The notes under the pieces are model-generated. The model had not been told where the DNA came from. It saw only the letters and a list, made by a program, of their open reading frames with translations, and did no database searches. The position numbers and the translations under genes were made by a program. From Brachypodium distachyon (lineage: Eukaryota > Streptophyta > Magnoliopsida > Poales > Poaceae), in contig NC_016135.3 of NCBI RefSeq assembly GCF_000005505.3, positions 10,820,613 through 10,884,612 on the forward strand: DNA of 64,000 nt. The letters are read 5' to 3'. Each line of letters opens with the position of its first letter. The first letter of the stretch is position 1. This document shows, piece by piece, positions 35,421 through 47,405 of this stretch.

Positions 35421-36592
35421 GTGATGAAACGGTTCTGGTTTTATATATCTTAAGAACAAAACACTTGAACCACTTGTTCCACTTGGAACCAAACTGATTC
35501 TTACTTTTTTTTAAAATGAGATGATAGTCATGTTCAGAGAATATTCTCTTTTGAGAAACCATATGGTTCTTTATGTTCTAAAAACCAAACAGAAGAATCA
35601 TATCAATTTTTTGGAACCATTTCAGTACTACCTAAATTAAGCGGTTAAAGTTGTACTAACTCTGCACTAGATCCCCAAAAATTGTACTAATTTTGTACAC
35701 ATCTATCTTTTGTCCGTCACTGTATCACGCTTGCCTATGATGGACGGTCTTGCGCTGTGTTTCTGAGTAAAAATCTGAGCCTAACTGCCTAAGCATGATA
35801 GCACGAGAATGGAACGGATGCTACCGTTGATTCTTTGGTGGCAGATATTATTTGTGAACCGGGGCACAGCATTTGCACCGCTTCTACCGTTTATAAATCT
35901 CCCAACAATTGAACCTCGTGCGCCGATCATCCCTCCGGACCCCTCTCCCTCTTTCCCCTCTCATCCTGTAGCTGCTAATTTTCTTCGTCTCTCGCCCGCC
36001 AGCTCGTCGTCGTCATCCGATTCCAAGGACGCGACAATCTCTCGTAAGGAAATCACCGAGAGCTGTTTCATTTCTGTCGTCGCTTCTGTGTTCGCCCCAA
36101 TCTTCTTGGGGAATTTCCGTCAAGCGTGGGTGGAGTTCATCACTTCGATCCGACCACCAATCTTTGCTGGCATCCTTGTGTTGGATTGAGCGCAGGCAGT
36201 ATGCCTTTTCTCCTCAACTTTTGCATTGGAATGGTGTAAAGGTGTTCTTCCTTTTCCATCATCTCTCTGTCATTTTCTTTGCTTAATTTGCATTCCAATC
36301 ATTTTTCCGGCGGATTCATCATTTCTTCAAGCCAATTTAAGGCGCTTTGGTGCTCTTTTCTCCATTCGAGCAACGCGGAGAAGCGCATTCTTTGCTTCCT
36401 GCCGTTAAAAGCCGTCCTTTTTCTGGCTCCAAATCTGCGTCAGTTTTCTTTCCATCTTTTCATCTCTCCCTCGGGAGCAAGGCTTTTTCCTTCTATTCCA
36501 GCATCAAAATCCATTCTTTTCCCCCCTGAGGAAGCGCCCCTTCAATCGCCCAAAGAAGCTCCGCTGCGGTCTTGACCGACGAGGAGTCCTTG
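35421..36592 (+). promoter_or_regulatory. Promoter and leader of the NFD4-like transporter
   Basis: A TATAAAT box lies at 35892-35898, followed from about 35930 by a C/T-rich leader (CCTCTCCCTC) typical of plant transcription starts. The leader to the ATG at 36593 is long (about 670 bp), so an intron in the 5' UTR is likely. A 127-codon frame at 35809-36189 shows no known domain and is taken as leader sequence. Confidence 0.5.
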
Positions 36593-39500
36593 ATGGGGAA
36601 CCTGGCGGAGAGGCTGAGGGCCTTCTCCACGAACCGATGGCTCGTGTTCGTGGCCGCAATGTGGCTGCAGTCCATGGCCGGAATCGGGTACCTGTTCGGC
36701 GCTATCTCGCCGGTCGTCAAGGCCGCCCTCGGCTACAACCAGCGCCAGGTGGCGGCGCTCGGCATCGCCAAGGACCTCGGGGACTGCGTCGGCTTCCTCG
36801 CAGGCACGCTCTCCGCCATGCTGCCGGCGTGGGCGATGCTGCTCATCGGCGCCGTCCAGAACTTCCTCGGCTATGGGTGGCTGTGGCTCATCGTCACCAA
36901 GCAGGCACCGGCGCTGCCCCTCTCCATGGTGAGTCGGATAGGTACTTCTAGTGCTACATCTTACGCTGCTTCTTGATTATCTCTGCATTAAATCCTTCAA
37001 TTTATTTCTGATAATATGAATCTCCTTCAGTTTGGGTTCGTGGTCTTGAACTTTGAATGTGACTAAATTACGCAGACAATACAGGCTGTCATTTTGTTGA
37101 TTGTCAATTTGTTTATGGAATTGCAAAGAAGGTGGACCTAAGATGTGATTTAGACTGGAGAGCACATGTGATTAAATAAAAATGATAGCTGGATAGGATC
37201 AGCCGATGAAAATGGCGTGGAGGATTAGATCTTAGATTAGATCAGTGCGGCGATGACCTTGCTTGTGAAATTGACTAATCACATGAGTGTAAATGTGTCA
37301 TGCTGGACCACCGTTGGTATTCTTGCAGTATACTATTATTTTAGGCGGTCCTTGTCACTTATGCTGGCCATATGGCATCCATTTTATATTTTTCAGTAGT
37401 GACCATGTTATGTCTATTTATCTACTGTGGCAACAACTGATTGTCTTCTCTATCAATATTCAAATCTTCAATTCTCCATCGTGAAATGGATGCAAATCCT
37501 CAGGTTATTTTTATTTCAAAGAGACCTGATAACATGTTACTTTTGAAGCACACACTCGCTTAACCTGCGTATCATATACATTTTTTTCGTCACCTGTTTG
37601 GCTGGCCTAGTACTTTACGAACCTCATCAGAGGCAGGGAGCTCCGGCAATTCATTTAAGAATAGAATTGGCCCGGTTTATCGCAGTACTCAAGTTTGACT
37701 TGCTGAACTTAGGATCAAATTCCATACATGTGGAAAGTAATTGTAACTCAATTCAATACTCCCTCTGATCCATATTACTTGTCTTTTTGCCCAACTATGG
37801 ATGTATCGATGTTTAAAAAGCGTCTAGATACATGTAATATTTCGACAAGTAATTCCGGCTCGGAGGGAGTATATTTTTCACGAATTTGTGCATGGTTGAT
37901 CTTTTGATGTTTGATTGCAAGAAGATGCATGCCAAGTCATAACTCAAATATTAAACACTATCATTGAGCAGTGGATGGCTGAATGGTGCTTGTAAGTAAT
38001 TAATTAGTTTCTTCAAATCATTTACCTGACTTCCAAAAGCATGAAAGATATACTCCCTCCGTTCCATAATTCTTGTCGAAATATTACATGTATCTAGACA
38101 CCTTTTAGGAATAGATACATCCATTTTTGGTCAAATTTGAGACAAGAATTATGGAACGGAGGGAGGATGAATTATCTACATAACCTCAGTTGCTTGGTCA
38201 ACCAACTCCTTTTTTTCGAAAGGTCAAGCAACTCTTAGTGTGCAATTAGGGATGATGTAGTCTATGTGACGTGTCTGCGCGCTGCAGAGATAATTTTTTT
38301 TGTCATCTCTTAAAATTTATGAATTGATCTGTCGTTCACTACATATGTTCAGGTTTTTATATGGGACTATAGGGAGAACATGTATAGTGGTTTGTATGGT
38401 ATTGGTCTTCTCCAAATAAAATGGACCAATAACCTTCGTTGTTATCCAGGATTCTAAATTATGTTGAGGAAATGGTGAATCTTTTGTTCAGTGCTAAGGC
38501 GTTCACGAACCCCCACAATTGAGTAGTTTTGGTTTTATTTTGTATTGATACAATATCTTTCTCTGTTTTGTTATTCAGATGTGTGTACTTATCTTTGTCG
38601 GAACCAATGGCGAGACATACTTCAACACAACTTCACTTGTTACATGCATCCAGAATTTCCCAAAGAGCAGGGGCCCAACAGTGGGCATCCTGAAAGGATT
38701 CGCTGGCCTTAGTAGTGCCATTCTAACTCAGCTGTATGCAGTACTGCACACACCAGACCATGCAACTCTTGTCTTCATGGTCGCAGTTGGGCCATCACTG
38801 GTTGCCCTTGGCCTTATGTTTGTTATTAGGCCTGTGGGGGGTCACCGACAAGTTCGGCCCTCTGACAAGAATAGCTTCATGTTCATATACTCCATTTGCT
38901 TGCTCCTTGCTTCATATCTTGTTGGTGTCATGCTAGTCCAAGATTTCCTGAATCTGAGTGACAATGTGGTCACTTCTCTCACCGTGATTCTTTTCATCTT
39001 GCTTATTTCGCCAATCGCAATCCCGGTGACATTGTCATTTTTTTCAAAAACCGAATATCCAAGTCCAACTGAAGAGGCTCTGCTGTCTGAAGCATTGAAA
39101 GGAGAGGCAAGTACTTCGCAAGAAAAGGAGGATCAACCAGAATTGATTTTAAGTGAGGTAGAAGAAGAGAAGTCTAAAGAAATAGACTCGTTGCCCCCAT
39201 CTGAAAGGAGGAGGAGAATTGCAGATTTACAGGCCAAGTTAGTGCAGGCTGCAGCAAGAGGCGGGGTTAGAATCAGGAGTAGACCCCACAGGGGGGAGAA
39301 CTTCACCCTGATGCAGGCACTGGTCAAGGCTGATTTTTGGCTTATTTGGTTATCCCTTCTGCTTGGGTCAGGATCAGGGCTGACAGTGATCGACAATCTA
39401 GGTCAGATGAGCCAAGCTGCTGGGTTTCAAGACGCGCATAACTTTGTTTCACTGACGAGCATATGGAATTTCCTTGGTCGTGTTGGAGGTGGCTACTTCT

Positions 39501-40356
39501 CTGAGATAATTGTCAGGTACCAACACTAGGTTATCAACATTCTGATCCGGCATTCACTATTAACACATGTTAAAATATTTTTCGCAAAAAAAAACACATG
39601 TTAAAAAGATGACTATTATTGTTTGATACCTGACGTTTCTCACTACATGTATTTGTAGTTTCTGCTTGTTTGTTTAACTTGCAGAGTTTGCTCCACAATA
39701 GCAATTCCATTCTTATACTTTAACTAGTTTTATGGCTTCAAATTATTTATTATGTGCGGGTTGCTTTTATTTAGGATAATTCTTCACATATCACAAGTTT
39801 GAATGATGCTTTAATCATATATTGACTAGCTATTATTCTAATCAGGGAACGTGCATACCCAAGGCACATTGCACTGGCACTCGCTCAGATCCTTATGGCT
39901 GCTGGGCATTTCCTCTTTGCAATGGCTTGGCCTGGAACTATGTACATGGGAACCTTCTTGGTTGGGCTTGGATATGGAGCTCACTGGGCTATTGTGCCGG
40001 CTGCCGTTTCTGAACTTTTCGGCGTAAAACACTTTGGTGCGATGTACAATTTTCTCACAGTAGCAAATCCTACAGGGTCACTGATCTTCTCAGGTCTCAT
40101 TGCAAGTAACTTCTATGACTATGAAGCTGAGAAACAAGCACACCGACATCAGAGCTCGGTGTTGCCATCTCCGCGATTGCTTCACGGTTTGGGTTTACTT
40201 TCAGATGGGCCATTAAAGTGTGAAGGGGCTGTTTGCTTCGTTGTCAGCTCGTTGATCATGTCGGTGTTTTGTGTGATGGGAGCTGGGTTGAGCCTTCTCA
40301 TTGTTCACAGGACCAAAAGGGTATACTCCCGCCTCTATCGGTCATCTGTCCGTTGA
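36593..40356 (+). CDS. NFD4-like nodulin/major facilitator superfamily transporter, 3 exons
   Basis: Exons 36593-36928, 38579-39516 and 39846-40356, all with GT-AG borders, sum to 1785 nt, or 594 aa. The N-terminal half matches the Nodulin-like domain: RWLVFVAAMWLQSMAGIGYL, then GYNQRQVAALGIAKDLGD and FVGTNGETYFNTTSLVTC. A hydrophilic acidic/basic loop of about 100 residues (from SKTEYPSPTEEALLSEAL to RPHRGENFTLMQAL) splits the protein. A second MFS half follows with GLTVIDNLGQMSQAAGF and VGLGYGAHWAIVPAAVSELF. About a dozen membrane helices are visible. Relatives reside in plasma or organelle membranes; Arabidopsis NFD4 affects karyogamy. The substrate cannot be read from the sequence. The first Met is at 36593; an upstream in-frame TTG is not used. 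Confidence 0.9.
37759..37869. mobile_element. Stowaway MITE, MFS intron 1
   Basis: CTCCCTCTGATCC left end and GGAGGGAG right end with TA on both sides. Internal words GATGTATC, GTCTAGATACATGTAATAT and TTTCGACAAGTAAT place it in the same family as 49824-49936. Confidence 0.88.
38053..38165. mobile_element. Stowaway MITE, MFS intron 1
   Basis: Near-perfect inverted ends CTCCCTCCGTTCCATAATTC and its complement. The left TA is intact and the right one mutated to GA. 113 bp. Confidence 0.88.
38196..38234 (-). mobile_element. Micro-insertion flanked by 13-bp duplication, MFS intron 1
   Basis: GGTCAACCAACTC (38196-38208) and GGTCAAGCAACTC (38222-38234) enclose 13 bp, CTTTTTTTCGAAA. On - this reads TTTCGAAAAAAAG, like the end of a LINE with a short A-tail. 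Confidence 0.6.
39562..39606 (+). mobile_element. Micro-insertion flanked by 14-bp duplication, MFS intron 2
   Basis: AACACATGTTAAAA occurs at 39562-39575 and 39593-39606 with only TATTTTTCGCAAAAAAA between. The insert again has the TTCG(C)A-run form. Confidence 0.62.
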
Positions 40357-42240
40357 TGAAGTTCCGTGGATACATCATGTTGAAAGCTCCCTGTTGTTTT
40401 TCCATGTACCATATACATTATTAAACATATGATCCAAGAATGAAGATACACAAAGTTAAAGTTCATTTGTAAAGTTTCAGGTCATTTTTCAGAGTTTGTA
40501 CTGTAAACACACATGTTCCCAAATGTAAATTTGCAGGTCATTTTTGTCCCAGACTGTGACTCCATGTATTTATAGTAGAAAGCTACTTTAGCTGTAATGA
40601 TCTTTCAGGATTGCTGCCAATGCTGAAAACTTAAACTGCTATTTATTGGACTATTTTCGTTCCGGTGTATGAATTTCACTCTAGTAAATGTTGCTCCTTG
40701 CATACCTTCCATACATACTTTGATCTAGATAAACTCTACTGTGCAACAATGATCTGCAAGAGGATTGTCGCATGGATCACCTCCACTTTTGTCATCCGAC
40801 TTTTCGTTACATCTACCAGGTATGATGCACCTTTACTGTGATCTTAGTACCAACCATATGTATGGCTGGTACTACTCTGGAAGCAAAATTATGATCCTTC
40901 TTATCTTACATTGTTAAAATGCTGTTTAAGCTTCTGAATATGACATATCACAAATGTATCCAAATGATCTTCCTTTCTTGATATATTCCTGTCCAGCTTC
41001 AGCTAGAGGTTGGTTAACCAGTGCCTCTCCCTTTGGGGCTGGCATGGAAGTTGATTCTGTAAAGTCTTTTGCCGGCTACTTGTGAAACATCTGGATTCTT
41101 GGACAGAATGAGAGGAACATAATTTGCTCAGCTTTCGCACAACTCTGTAACAGCTGCTACATTTTGCATATGAACACATCCTTCTAGTTCCGAGATTCCC
41201 TAATCAATGATCAGTTTCAGGCTCTGAAATAGTGAAATCTACAGAATACAGTGCCAAGATTCAGCTGCTGGCTGTCCATTCAAGATCAAACGGCACTATG
41301 GAACTGGATGCAAACTCAAGGCTGAATGCAGTTCCAGTGAAAATGCAAATGAACAGTAGAGCACTCTTGTGTATATTTGTCTTTGCTTTTATTTGAAAGC
41401 TCAAAATGTACTACCTACTATTAGAAGCTGTGGATTGCTGCAATGACAGAATAAGTGAAAGTTGTGTCAGTGCTACTTAGAGCACTAGTAGATATTTTGT
41501 GCTAGTGCTATTGTCATATATAAATCTTATATCTATCATTATTTTTTGTGAGGTACTAGTACAAAGTGCTGGTGAGTGATGATGTAGAGAGGGAGGTGTG
41601 TGCTTAAAGAGTAACAGGGAGAGTGGGTCCCACATGGGGGGAGAGAAAAAAGGTTGTTCTCACACACCAGGTATCTTCTTCTGAGGCTTTGAGGGATAGA
41701 AAGAAAATTTATTAGGGTTCACCTCTAGAGGGCATAATCCTAGGAAATACCGAAAATATCCCTCACCTCTGAATCTTAGATTGATCTAACAACACAGCAC
41801 TAGGTTACCCCCTGTACCCCACAGCTAATGTGATTTTACGCAAATGGCCCCCAATAAAGTTTCACACATATGCGTATACGTACCCTGCATACATACAGAT
41901 ACATGGTGTAGGGCCCACCTGTAGGATACTTAGGACACTTCCCCATGTGATGTGCCCCTGTGTTAACACCAAATCTCCAGCTTAAAATAGTAATTAACAT
42001 CATAAATCCCGAAATTGAATCGTACAAACACCAACCGTCTTAATACGTACTGGTATTTTTATATATATAAAAGAGCTGTTGGTATGCAAAACTGAAATGG
42101 CGAGAAAGCCCTTTGTTTGGAGCCTGGCGGGGGGTTTGGGGCTGCACTGTTGGGGAATTTAATTTGGGGCACCAAATGAGGGCAAAGTTTGAAACTTTTT
42201 AAGGCAAACAAAAACAAGGTGGAATAATCTATTTATTTTT
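40357..42240. other. MFS 3' UTR and intergenic DNA
   Basis: The 3' UTR probably extends to about 40620. Beyond it there is no gene-like frame. Some stretches near 40740-41340 look like spliced non-coding or decayed 3' sequence, but nothing can be named. Confidence 0.45.
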
Positions 42241-43383
42241 TACAGGACACACACACACACACACGACCTGACCTACACTCCTTTTCTACTACTACTGCTG
42301 CTACCCTTCTCCCATTTGGTATTACAATTTTTGGGGCTTTGACTAAAAGTCTTGAGCTAAAAAAGCTTCATTTTTTTAGAGCTCCTTCCTGCCCCGCAAT
42401 AAAATTCGACAGGCAATTTTTTTGCAATTTGGGGGAGCCCGTGGCCTCCAATCCGCCCGAATTCGAGTGCCTCGTCGAGCTGATCCGCATGGGTACGTCC
42501 TCAGCTGATTCCTCTCCTCTTTAGCTTTCGATTGAGATGCTTTTCGCCGCTGGCCGTGGCCTGTCGGGGCAGATCTGACGAGCTAGGGTTTGGGGCTGGT
42601 TCATGGGAAGCTCCAGATTTTCGACCTTCGGGGTCAGCGCCGCTACTTGGTTAGTGTCCGGCCGCTGCGGATCGCGCGGATCGGTGAGTCTCTTGGCTGG
42701 ATTCCAGCTGGGTTTGGGGGTGTTCTTGAGCTGATTTGGGCGCTTCCTTGTAAACTTGGATTTGTTCATTTCGTTTGGTTTTAGTGCTGTTTTGGGCGAG
42801 CTGCGTTTGAGATTTTGTAGTTCCGTGGAGAAAGTTTGGATCTTTCTTGCTCTGTTTTGGCGACCAAGGATCGCCGTTTTGGGCGAGTTTATTCAACTCC
42901 CGGTTGCCTGATCTGCTCAGCTTTGCAGTTCCGATTTGGTCAAGTAAATCTCGGGGGCGCGCAGCCACTCTAGTGAAGTAGATTTGTCGTACAGCTAAGT
43001 AAATTTGGCAGAGCTAAAATAAAATGTTCATGTAACAGATTCACTTCTAGATTGTGTTCCAAGTGAGAAATAAAATGATTAGTTCAAACTGTTAGGACGA
43101 AAGTCTATAGTTTCTACTTCACTGCTTGGTTTTTGCATGTTTTCTCAGGTTCCATTTCAGTGGGTTCGTGCTATGTTGTTTGCAATTCCATTGAGTGATG
43201 TAGTTTGTTTCTGGATATTCTTAACCTTGCCCTACTTTGCTGCAGATCAGGGCAATTGGAAATTTGCAAACCTTGAGAGTTAGCTGAACAGTGCAGTACG
43301 CTGAATTCTTTTTGAGTTCGTTCTCCTGGGCTTCTTCGTTCCTGCTCAAGTCCAGCTGCTTGTCAACGAATTCAGAGGTGAAG
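42241..43383 (+). promoter_or_regulatory. Promoter and spliced 5' leader of the DnaJ-DUF3444 gene
   Basis: An (AC)9 microsatellite at about 42247-42264 is followed by C/T-rich sequence. Good donors (GGTACGTCC near 42492; CGGTGAGTC near 42682) and an acceptor (TTGCTGCAG, ending about 43245) suggest at least one intron in the 5' UTR. The coding part has no intron. Confidence 0.5.
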
Positions 43384-45600
43384 ATGAGTGTGGAATACAA
43401 TATGGATGAGGCTCTCAGAGCGCGAGGTGTTGCAGAGAACAAGTTTCATGCGCGTGACATCAGGGGGGCACGCAAGTACGCAGTCAAGGCCCAGAATCTC
43501 TGCCCGACACTGGAGGGCATATCCCAGATGGTGTCCACTCTTGAAGTTCATCTTGCAGCGGAGTCCAAGATTGATGGAGAGAGTGACTGGTACCGGATCT
43601 TGTCTCTAGGCGCTTTTGCAGATGAAGAGGATGTGAAGAAGCAGTACAGAAAGCTAGCTCTCCAGCTGCACCCTGACAAGAACAAGTCTGTTGGTGCTGA
43701 GGAGGCCTTTAAACTTATCTCTGAGGCATGGAGTGTGTTGTCTGATACCAGTCGGAAGGTACTTTATGATCAGAAGAGGACTGATCATTCTGTTGTCAAT
43801 GTAACCAATGGCATGTATACTTATGATAAGAAGGCAACCAAGAGAGCTCGGAAGAATGCTGCCGCTGCCGCAGCCGCCGCCGCCGCAGCAGTAGCAGCAG
43901 CTGCTGCTGCTGCAGAGGCTACCACTCGTCCTGTTGGGGTTGATACTTTCTGGACATCTTGCAATCGCTGCCGCATGCAGTATGAGTACTTAAGAATTTA
44001 TCTTAATCATAACCTTCTGTGCCCAAATTGCCATCATGCATTCATGGCCGTAGAGACTGGATTTCCTTGCAATGGAAGTAGTTCATCGTTTTCCTGGTCA
44101 ACCAAGCAGCAGCCACAGAACCACAATTCCACCAAGCACTCATATGGCTCAACAAGCAGGACTTCTAGCATTCCAGGAACAGGGCATGTGGGTTACCAGC
44201 AAGATAGTACTTATGATTCCTACAACAGTCAAAGCTTTCAGTGGAATCAGTACTCTAAGACGACACCTGCAGCTGGTACAAATGCTTACAGTACCCAGGC
44301 CTCGGAGAAACCTAGAAGGAAAAATGAAGAGAGCTATAGCTACAACTATTCTGCAACTGGCAACGCTTGTGGCCCTGAGAAAACTCCTTCAAGACGTGGC
44401 AGGTTTGCAAAGCGGAGAAGGAATAGTAATGATGGCTATACTGCTGTGGATTATAGTGGTGATATCAAAGAAACAGTGGTTGCGAGCACGGAAACAATTG
44501 CTTTCACTGATGTAGGACGTGCCAATGGCACTTCTGTGGAAAAGTTGAGATCTGCAGTGAGTGTAAGAAGAGGTAATGTTTTGAGAGAGATCTCCCAGAT
44601 TGATACACGGAGTCTGCTTATTGAGAAAGCCAAGGAAGCCATCCGGGGAAAGTTGCAAGACCTCAACATGGCAGCATCTTCACGGTTTGCAGAGAAACGG
44701 AAGTCAGAAGGAAAGGTATATCCTAGTGACAACATAAAGGCAAATGGGGTTCTCTCTGGCAAACCTGGCAAAGGACTCAAGCAATGCAGCTCGATAAGTG
44801 CTGACACCCTAGTACCTGTAATTGCAACTGATGAAAAGAATCCAGAACAGAGGCGTGTGCCTGTGTCTATTGATGTCCCAGATCCAGACTTCCATGATTT
44901 TGATAAGGATCGCACAGAGAGAGCATTTTACAGTGATCAAGTATGGGCTACATATGACAGCGAAGATGGCATGCCACGTCTATATGCAATGGTGCAGAAA
45001 GTTCTTTCAACGAGACCTTTCAGAATCCGCATGAGTTTCCTCAACTCCAAGTCCAACAGTGAACTGGCACCAATAAGCTGGGTTGCCTCTGGTTTTCAAA
45101 AGACATGCGGTGATTTCAGGGTTGGAAGATACCAGATTTCTGAAACAGTCAACATATTTTCACACAAAGTCTGCTGGACTAAAGGCCCGCGTGGGGTTAT
45201 CAGGATTGTTCCTCAGAAAGGTGATACATGGGCATTGTATCGAAACTGGTCTCCTGATTGGAATGAGCTTACGCCTGATGATGTGATATATAAGTATGAG
45301 ATAGTAGAAGTCATTGATGATTTCACCGAAGAGGAAGGGCTGACTGTCATTCCATTGTTAAAGGTTGCTGGTTTCAAAGCTGTTTTCCATCGGCACATGG
45401 ACACCAAGGAGGTTAGGAGGATACCCAAGGGTGAGCTGTTCCGATTTTCACATCAGGTTCCTTCTCGGCTGCTGACTGGGGAAGAAGGCAACAATGCCCC
45501 GGAAGGTTGTCATGAGCTGGACCCTGCTGCAACTCCAGTGGACCTTCTTAAGGTTATCACAGAGGTCAAGGAAGATGAGGCGGTGCAGACTGCTAAATAG
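43384..45600 (+). CDS. DnaJ-domain protein with C-terminal DUF3444
   Basis: A single-exon 738-aa protein. The frame is open farther upstream to an ATG at 43291, but relatives begin near the MSVEYN Met at 43384, so that start is chosen. Residues 1-60 form the family's N-terminal helix (ALRARGVAENKFHARDIRGA). The J domain covers about 65-130 with the HPD motif at 96-98. An Ala run (about 159-179, one Val) follows. Then comes a zinc-ribbon-like pair (CNRCRMQ ... CPNCHHAF), a Ser/Tyr/Asn-rich low-complexity segment, and DUF3444 from about 505 to 730 (PDPDFHDFDKDRTERAF; FYSDQVWATYD; GDTWALYRNWSPDW). J domains stimulate Hsp70 ATPase; the role of DUF3444 is not known. Likely nuclear or cytosolic, since no signal peptide or membrane helix is seen. 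Confidence 0.93.
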   Translation: MSVEYNMDEALRARGVAENKFHARDIRGARKYAVKAQNLCPTLEGISQMVSTLEVHLAAESKIDGESDWYRILSLGAFADEEDVKKQYRKLALQLHPDKNKSVGAEEAFKLISEAWSVLSDTSRKVLYDQKRTDHSVVNVTNGMYTYDKKATKRARKNAAAAAAAAAAAVAAAAAAAEATTRPVGVDTFWTSCNRCRMQYEYLRIYLNHNLLCPNCHHAFMAVETGFPCNGSSSSFSWSTKQQPQNHNSTKHSYGSTSRTSSIPGTGHVGYQQDSTYDSYNSQSFQWNQYSKTTPAAGTNAYSTQASEKPRRKNEESYSYNYSATGNACGPEKTPSRRGRFAKRRRNSNDGYTAVDYSGDIKETVVASTETIAFTDVGRANGTSVEKLRSAVSVRRGNVLREISQIDTRSLLIEKAKEAIRGKLQDLNMAASSRFAEKRKSEGKVYPSDNIKANGVLSGKPGKGLKQCSSISADTLVPVIATDEKNPEQRRVPVSIDVPDPDFHDFDKDRTERAFYSDQVWATYDSEDGMPRLYAMVQKVLSTRPFRIRMSFLNSKSNSELAPISWVASGFQKTCGDFRVGRYQISETVNIFSHKVCWTKGPRGVIRIVPQKGDTWALYRNWSPDWNELTPDDVIYKYEIVEVIDDFTEEEGLTVIPLLKVAGFKAVFHRHMDTKEVRRIPKGELFRFSHQVPSRLLTGEEGNNAPEGCHELDPAATPVDLLKVITEVKEDEAVQTAK

Positions 45601-47405
45601 AAGAGAGGGCAACTCTGAACACTGAAGATAGCTTGAATGTCTGAACTCTGAAGTGTCAAATGTGCTTCACAGACGACAACAAGTTTGTTGGTCTCTTAGT
45701 TCTATTATGTCATCTTATTTTTGGCTGATGACTTGGACAATACTGCCAGGGCAAGCAGCTTATGTTGCAGACTTCCGACTGTTAATTCTTAGGCATCTCT
45801 AACATTCTGATTTTATCGCAATACGGATATCATTTAGAGTAAAAGACCATCGAGCGGAGGCCGGTTGTGGCGATTGATGAGGTGATTAGTCGAAGGAGAA
45901 GCTAAGGAGCCTCATGACTTGCTGAAGGTGTTACTTGTTTGCCACTATGTTCAGGTATGGTGTTCGCCTGTTCGGCATACCGTGCTTAGCCCAGTTTGAG
46001 GGGGGAGCTGCTACTGGGCTTCCCCGTGTACCCTGGATTGATTGATGTACCAATTTACCTAAGATGTTGTATTTCCTTTTTAATCTATAGTAATTCATAT
46101 GTTGGACTTGATGATTCGAAAAATCCTAATTTGAACTCGGTGAACTGGATCGGCAATTTAATATTATATTTAGTGGATGCTTTAGCTTTTATGGTTTTAC
46201 CTTCTATTTTCTTTGGTTCGATTGATAATGCAGATGAAACATTTGCACTGATACATGTTGCATCCCAAGTATGTGCTCCATTTTGCTGGATTGCTGGTGT
46301 CTCTAATTTCTGAGATCAATGGTTGCAGTGTCCGGCATCTTTTTTCCGTTATTGTATTTATCAATGAAGCATGTGAACTGTTTGGTATGTCCGGTGAACA
46401 GCCAGAGCTGGCGATTTGATTTTTGCAGTTATACTAACCCTGCTACAGTTTTACATGTGGCATGTGCACAAATAGCCACTACACATGTAATATTTTGAAC
46501 GAGAGTTTACGCATATTTTTGTAAAATTTACTCCGTTGTATGAGCTTTCGCCGTTCGCCCCTCACTTGAAAAGCGTTTTGATTTGCTATGGATCTTCAGA
46601 GGTAGCCGATTAATTATGATATTCAATGAACAAGGAACAGGGATATCTGGTCGAGCAAATATCCAGATGCTGGGACAAAGTTCATTTGAAACGACGGGAT
46701 GCAAGCGAGCAGAGCATGAAGAGGTGCCAACATGGCTACATATAAACTTGTTTTGTTTTCACTTGGCACAAATCATAACTCTTTAAGTTAGAAAAACGCA
46801 TGAATATAGAGAAGGGGTGGAAGCTTGTCCTTGTAATTTGTTTGCAAAGAATACTTATATCCTGTGCAAAATATCGAAATGTATTTCGACTCAACAAGTC
46901 AAGTAATACGTTTTGTTATTTCCATACATCTCCCAGATGATCGAAAAAAATTATGATGTTAGGTACTAATGCTACCATCACCATTTAGGTACTTCCTCCA
47001 CTATGATTTCCTTGGTAATTTTCAATATCTTGAGATAACATTTTTTGCTACGTTTTAACATATTCATATGATTTGTACTTTTTCTTTTTCGTAACTGGGT
47101 GTTTGTTCTAGTCGGTTGTGAGCGACATACCCTGAATCATAAACAACAAAAGCAACAAAGCACAAAGGCTGAAAGAAAAAAATCTTATCTATTATCCTGA
47201 ACGCTGAATCTTGGCCACAGATATTTCGAAGCTAAAATATGCCGGTTACATCAAAATGGTTCCAGATAAACCTCTGTCAGCACGCAATACAGCAGACATC
47301 AGGTACGGTATCGAAAAGGCAGCATGAGTCAGAGATCACCACGGACAAAGCCCCCGCTGGGTTAACAATCTTGAAACTACATGATATGAAGGCGCTCCAC
47401 TTGGT
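45601..47405. other. DnaJ 3' UTR, intergenic DNA and LSM6 3' region
   Basis: The DnaJ 3' UTR runs to at least about 45800. A second transcript-like stretch at 45900-46400 has no long frame with known domains. The LSM6 3' UTR on - lies just below 47406. Confidence 0.45.

Noticed and set aside
35809..36189. 127-codon frame upstream of the transporter
   Set aside because: It begins upstream of the likely TATA box at 35892, so its ATG would not be transcribed; composition is that of a 5' leader.
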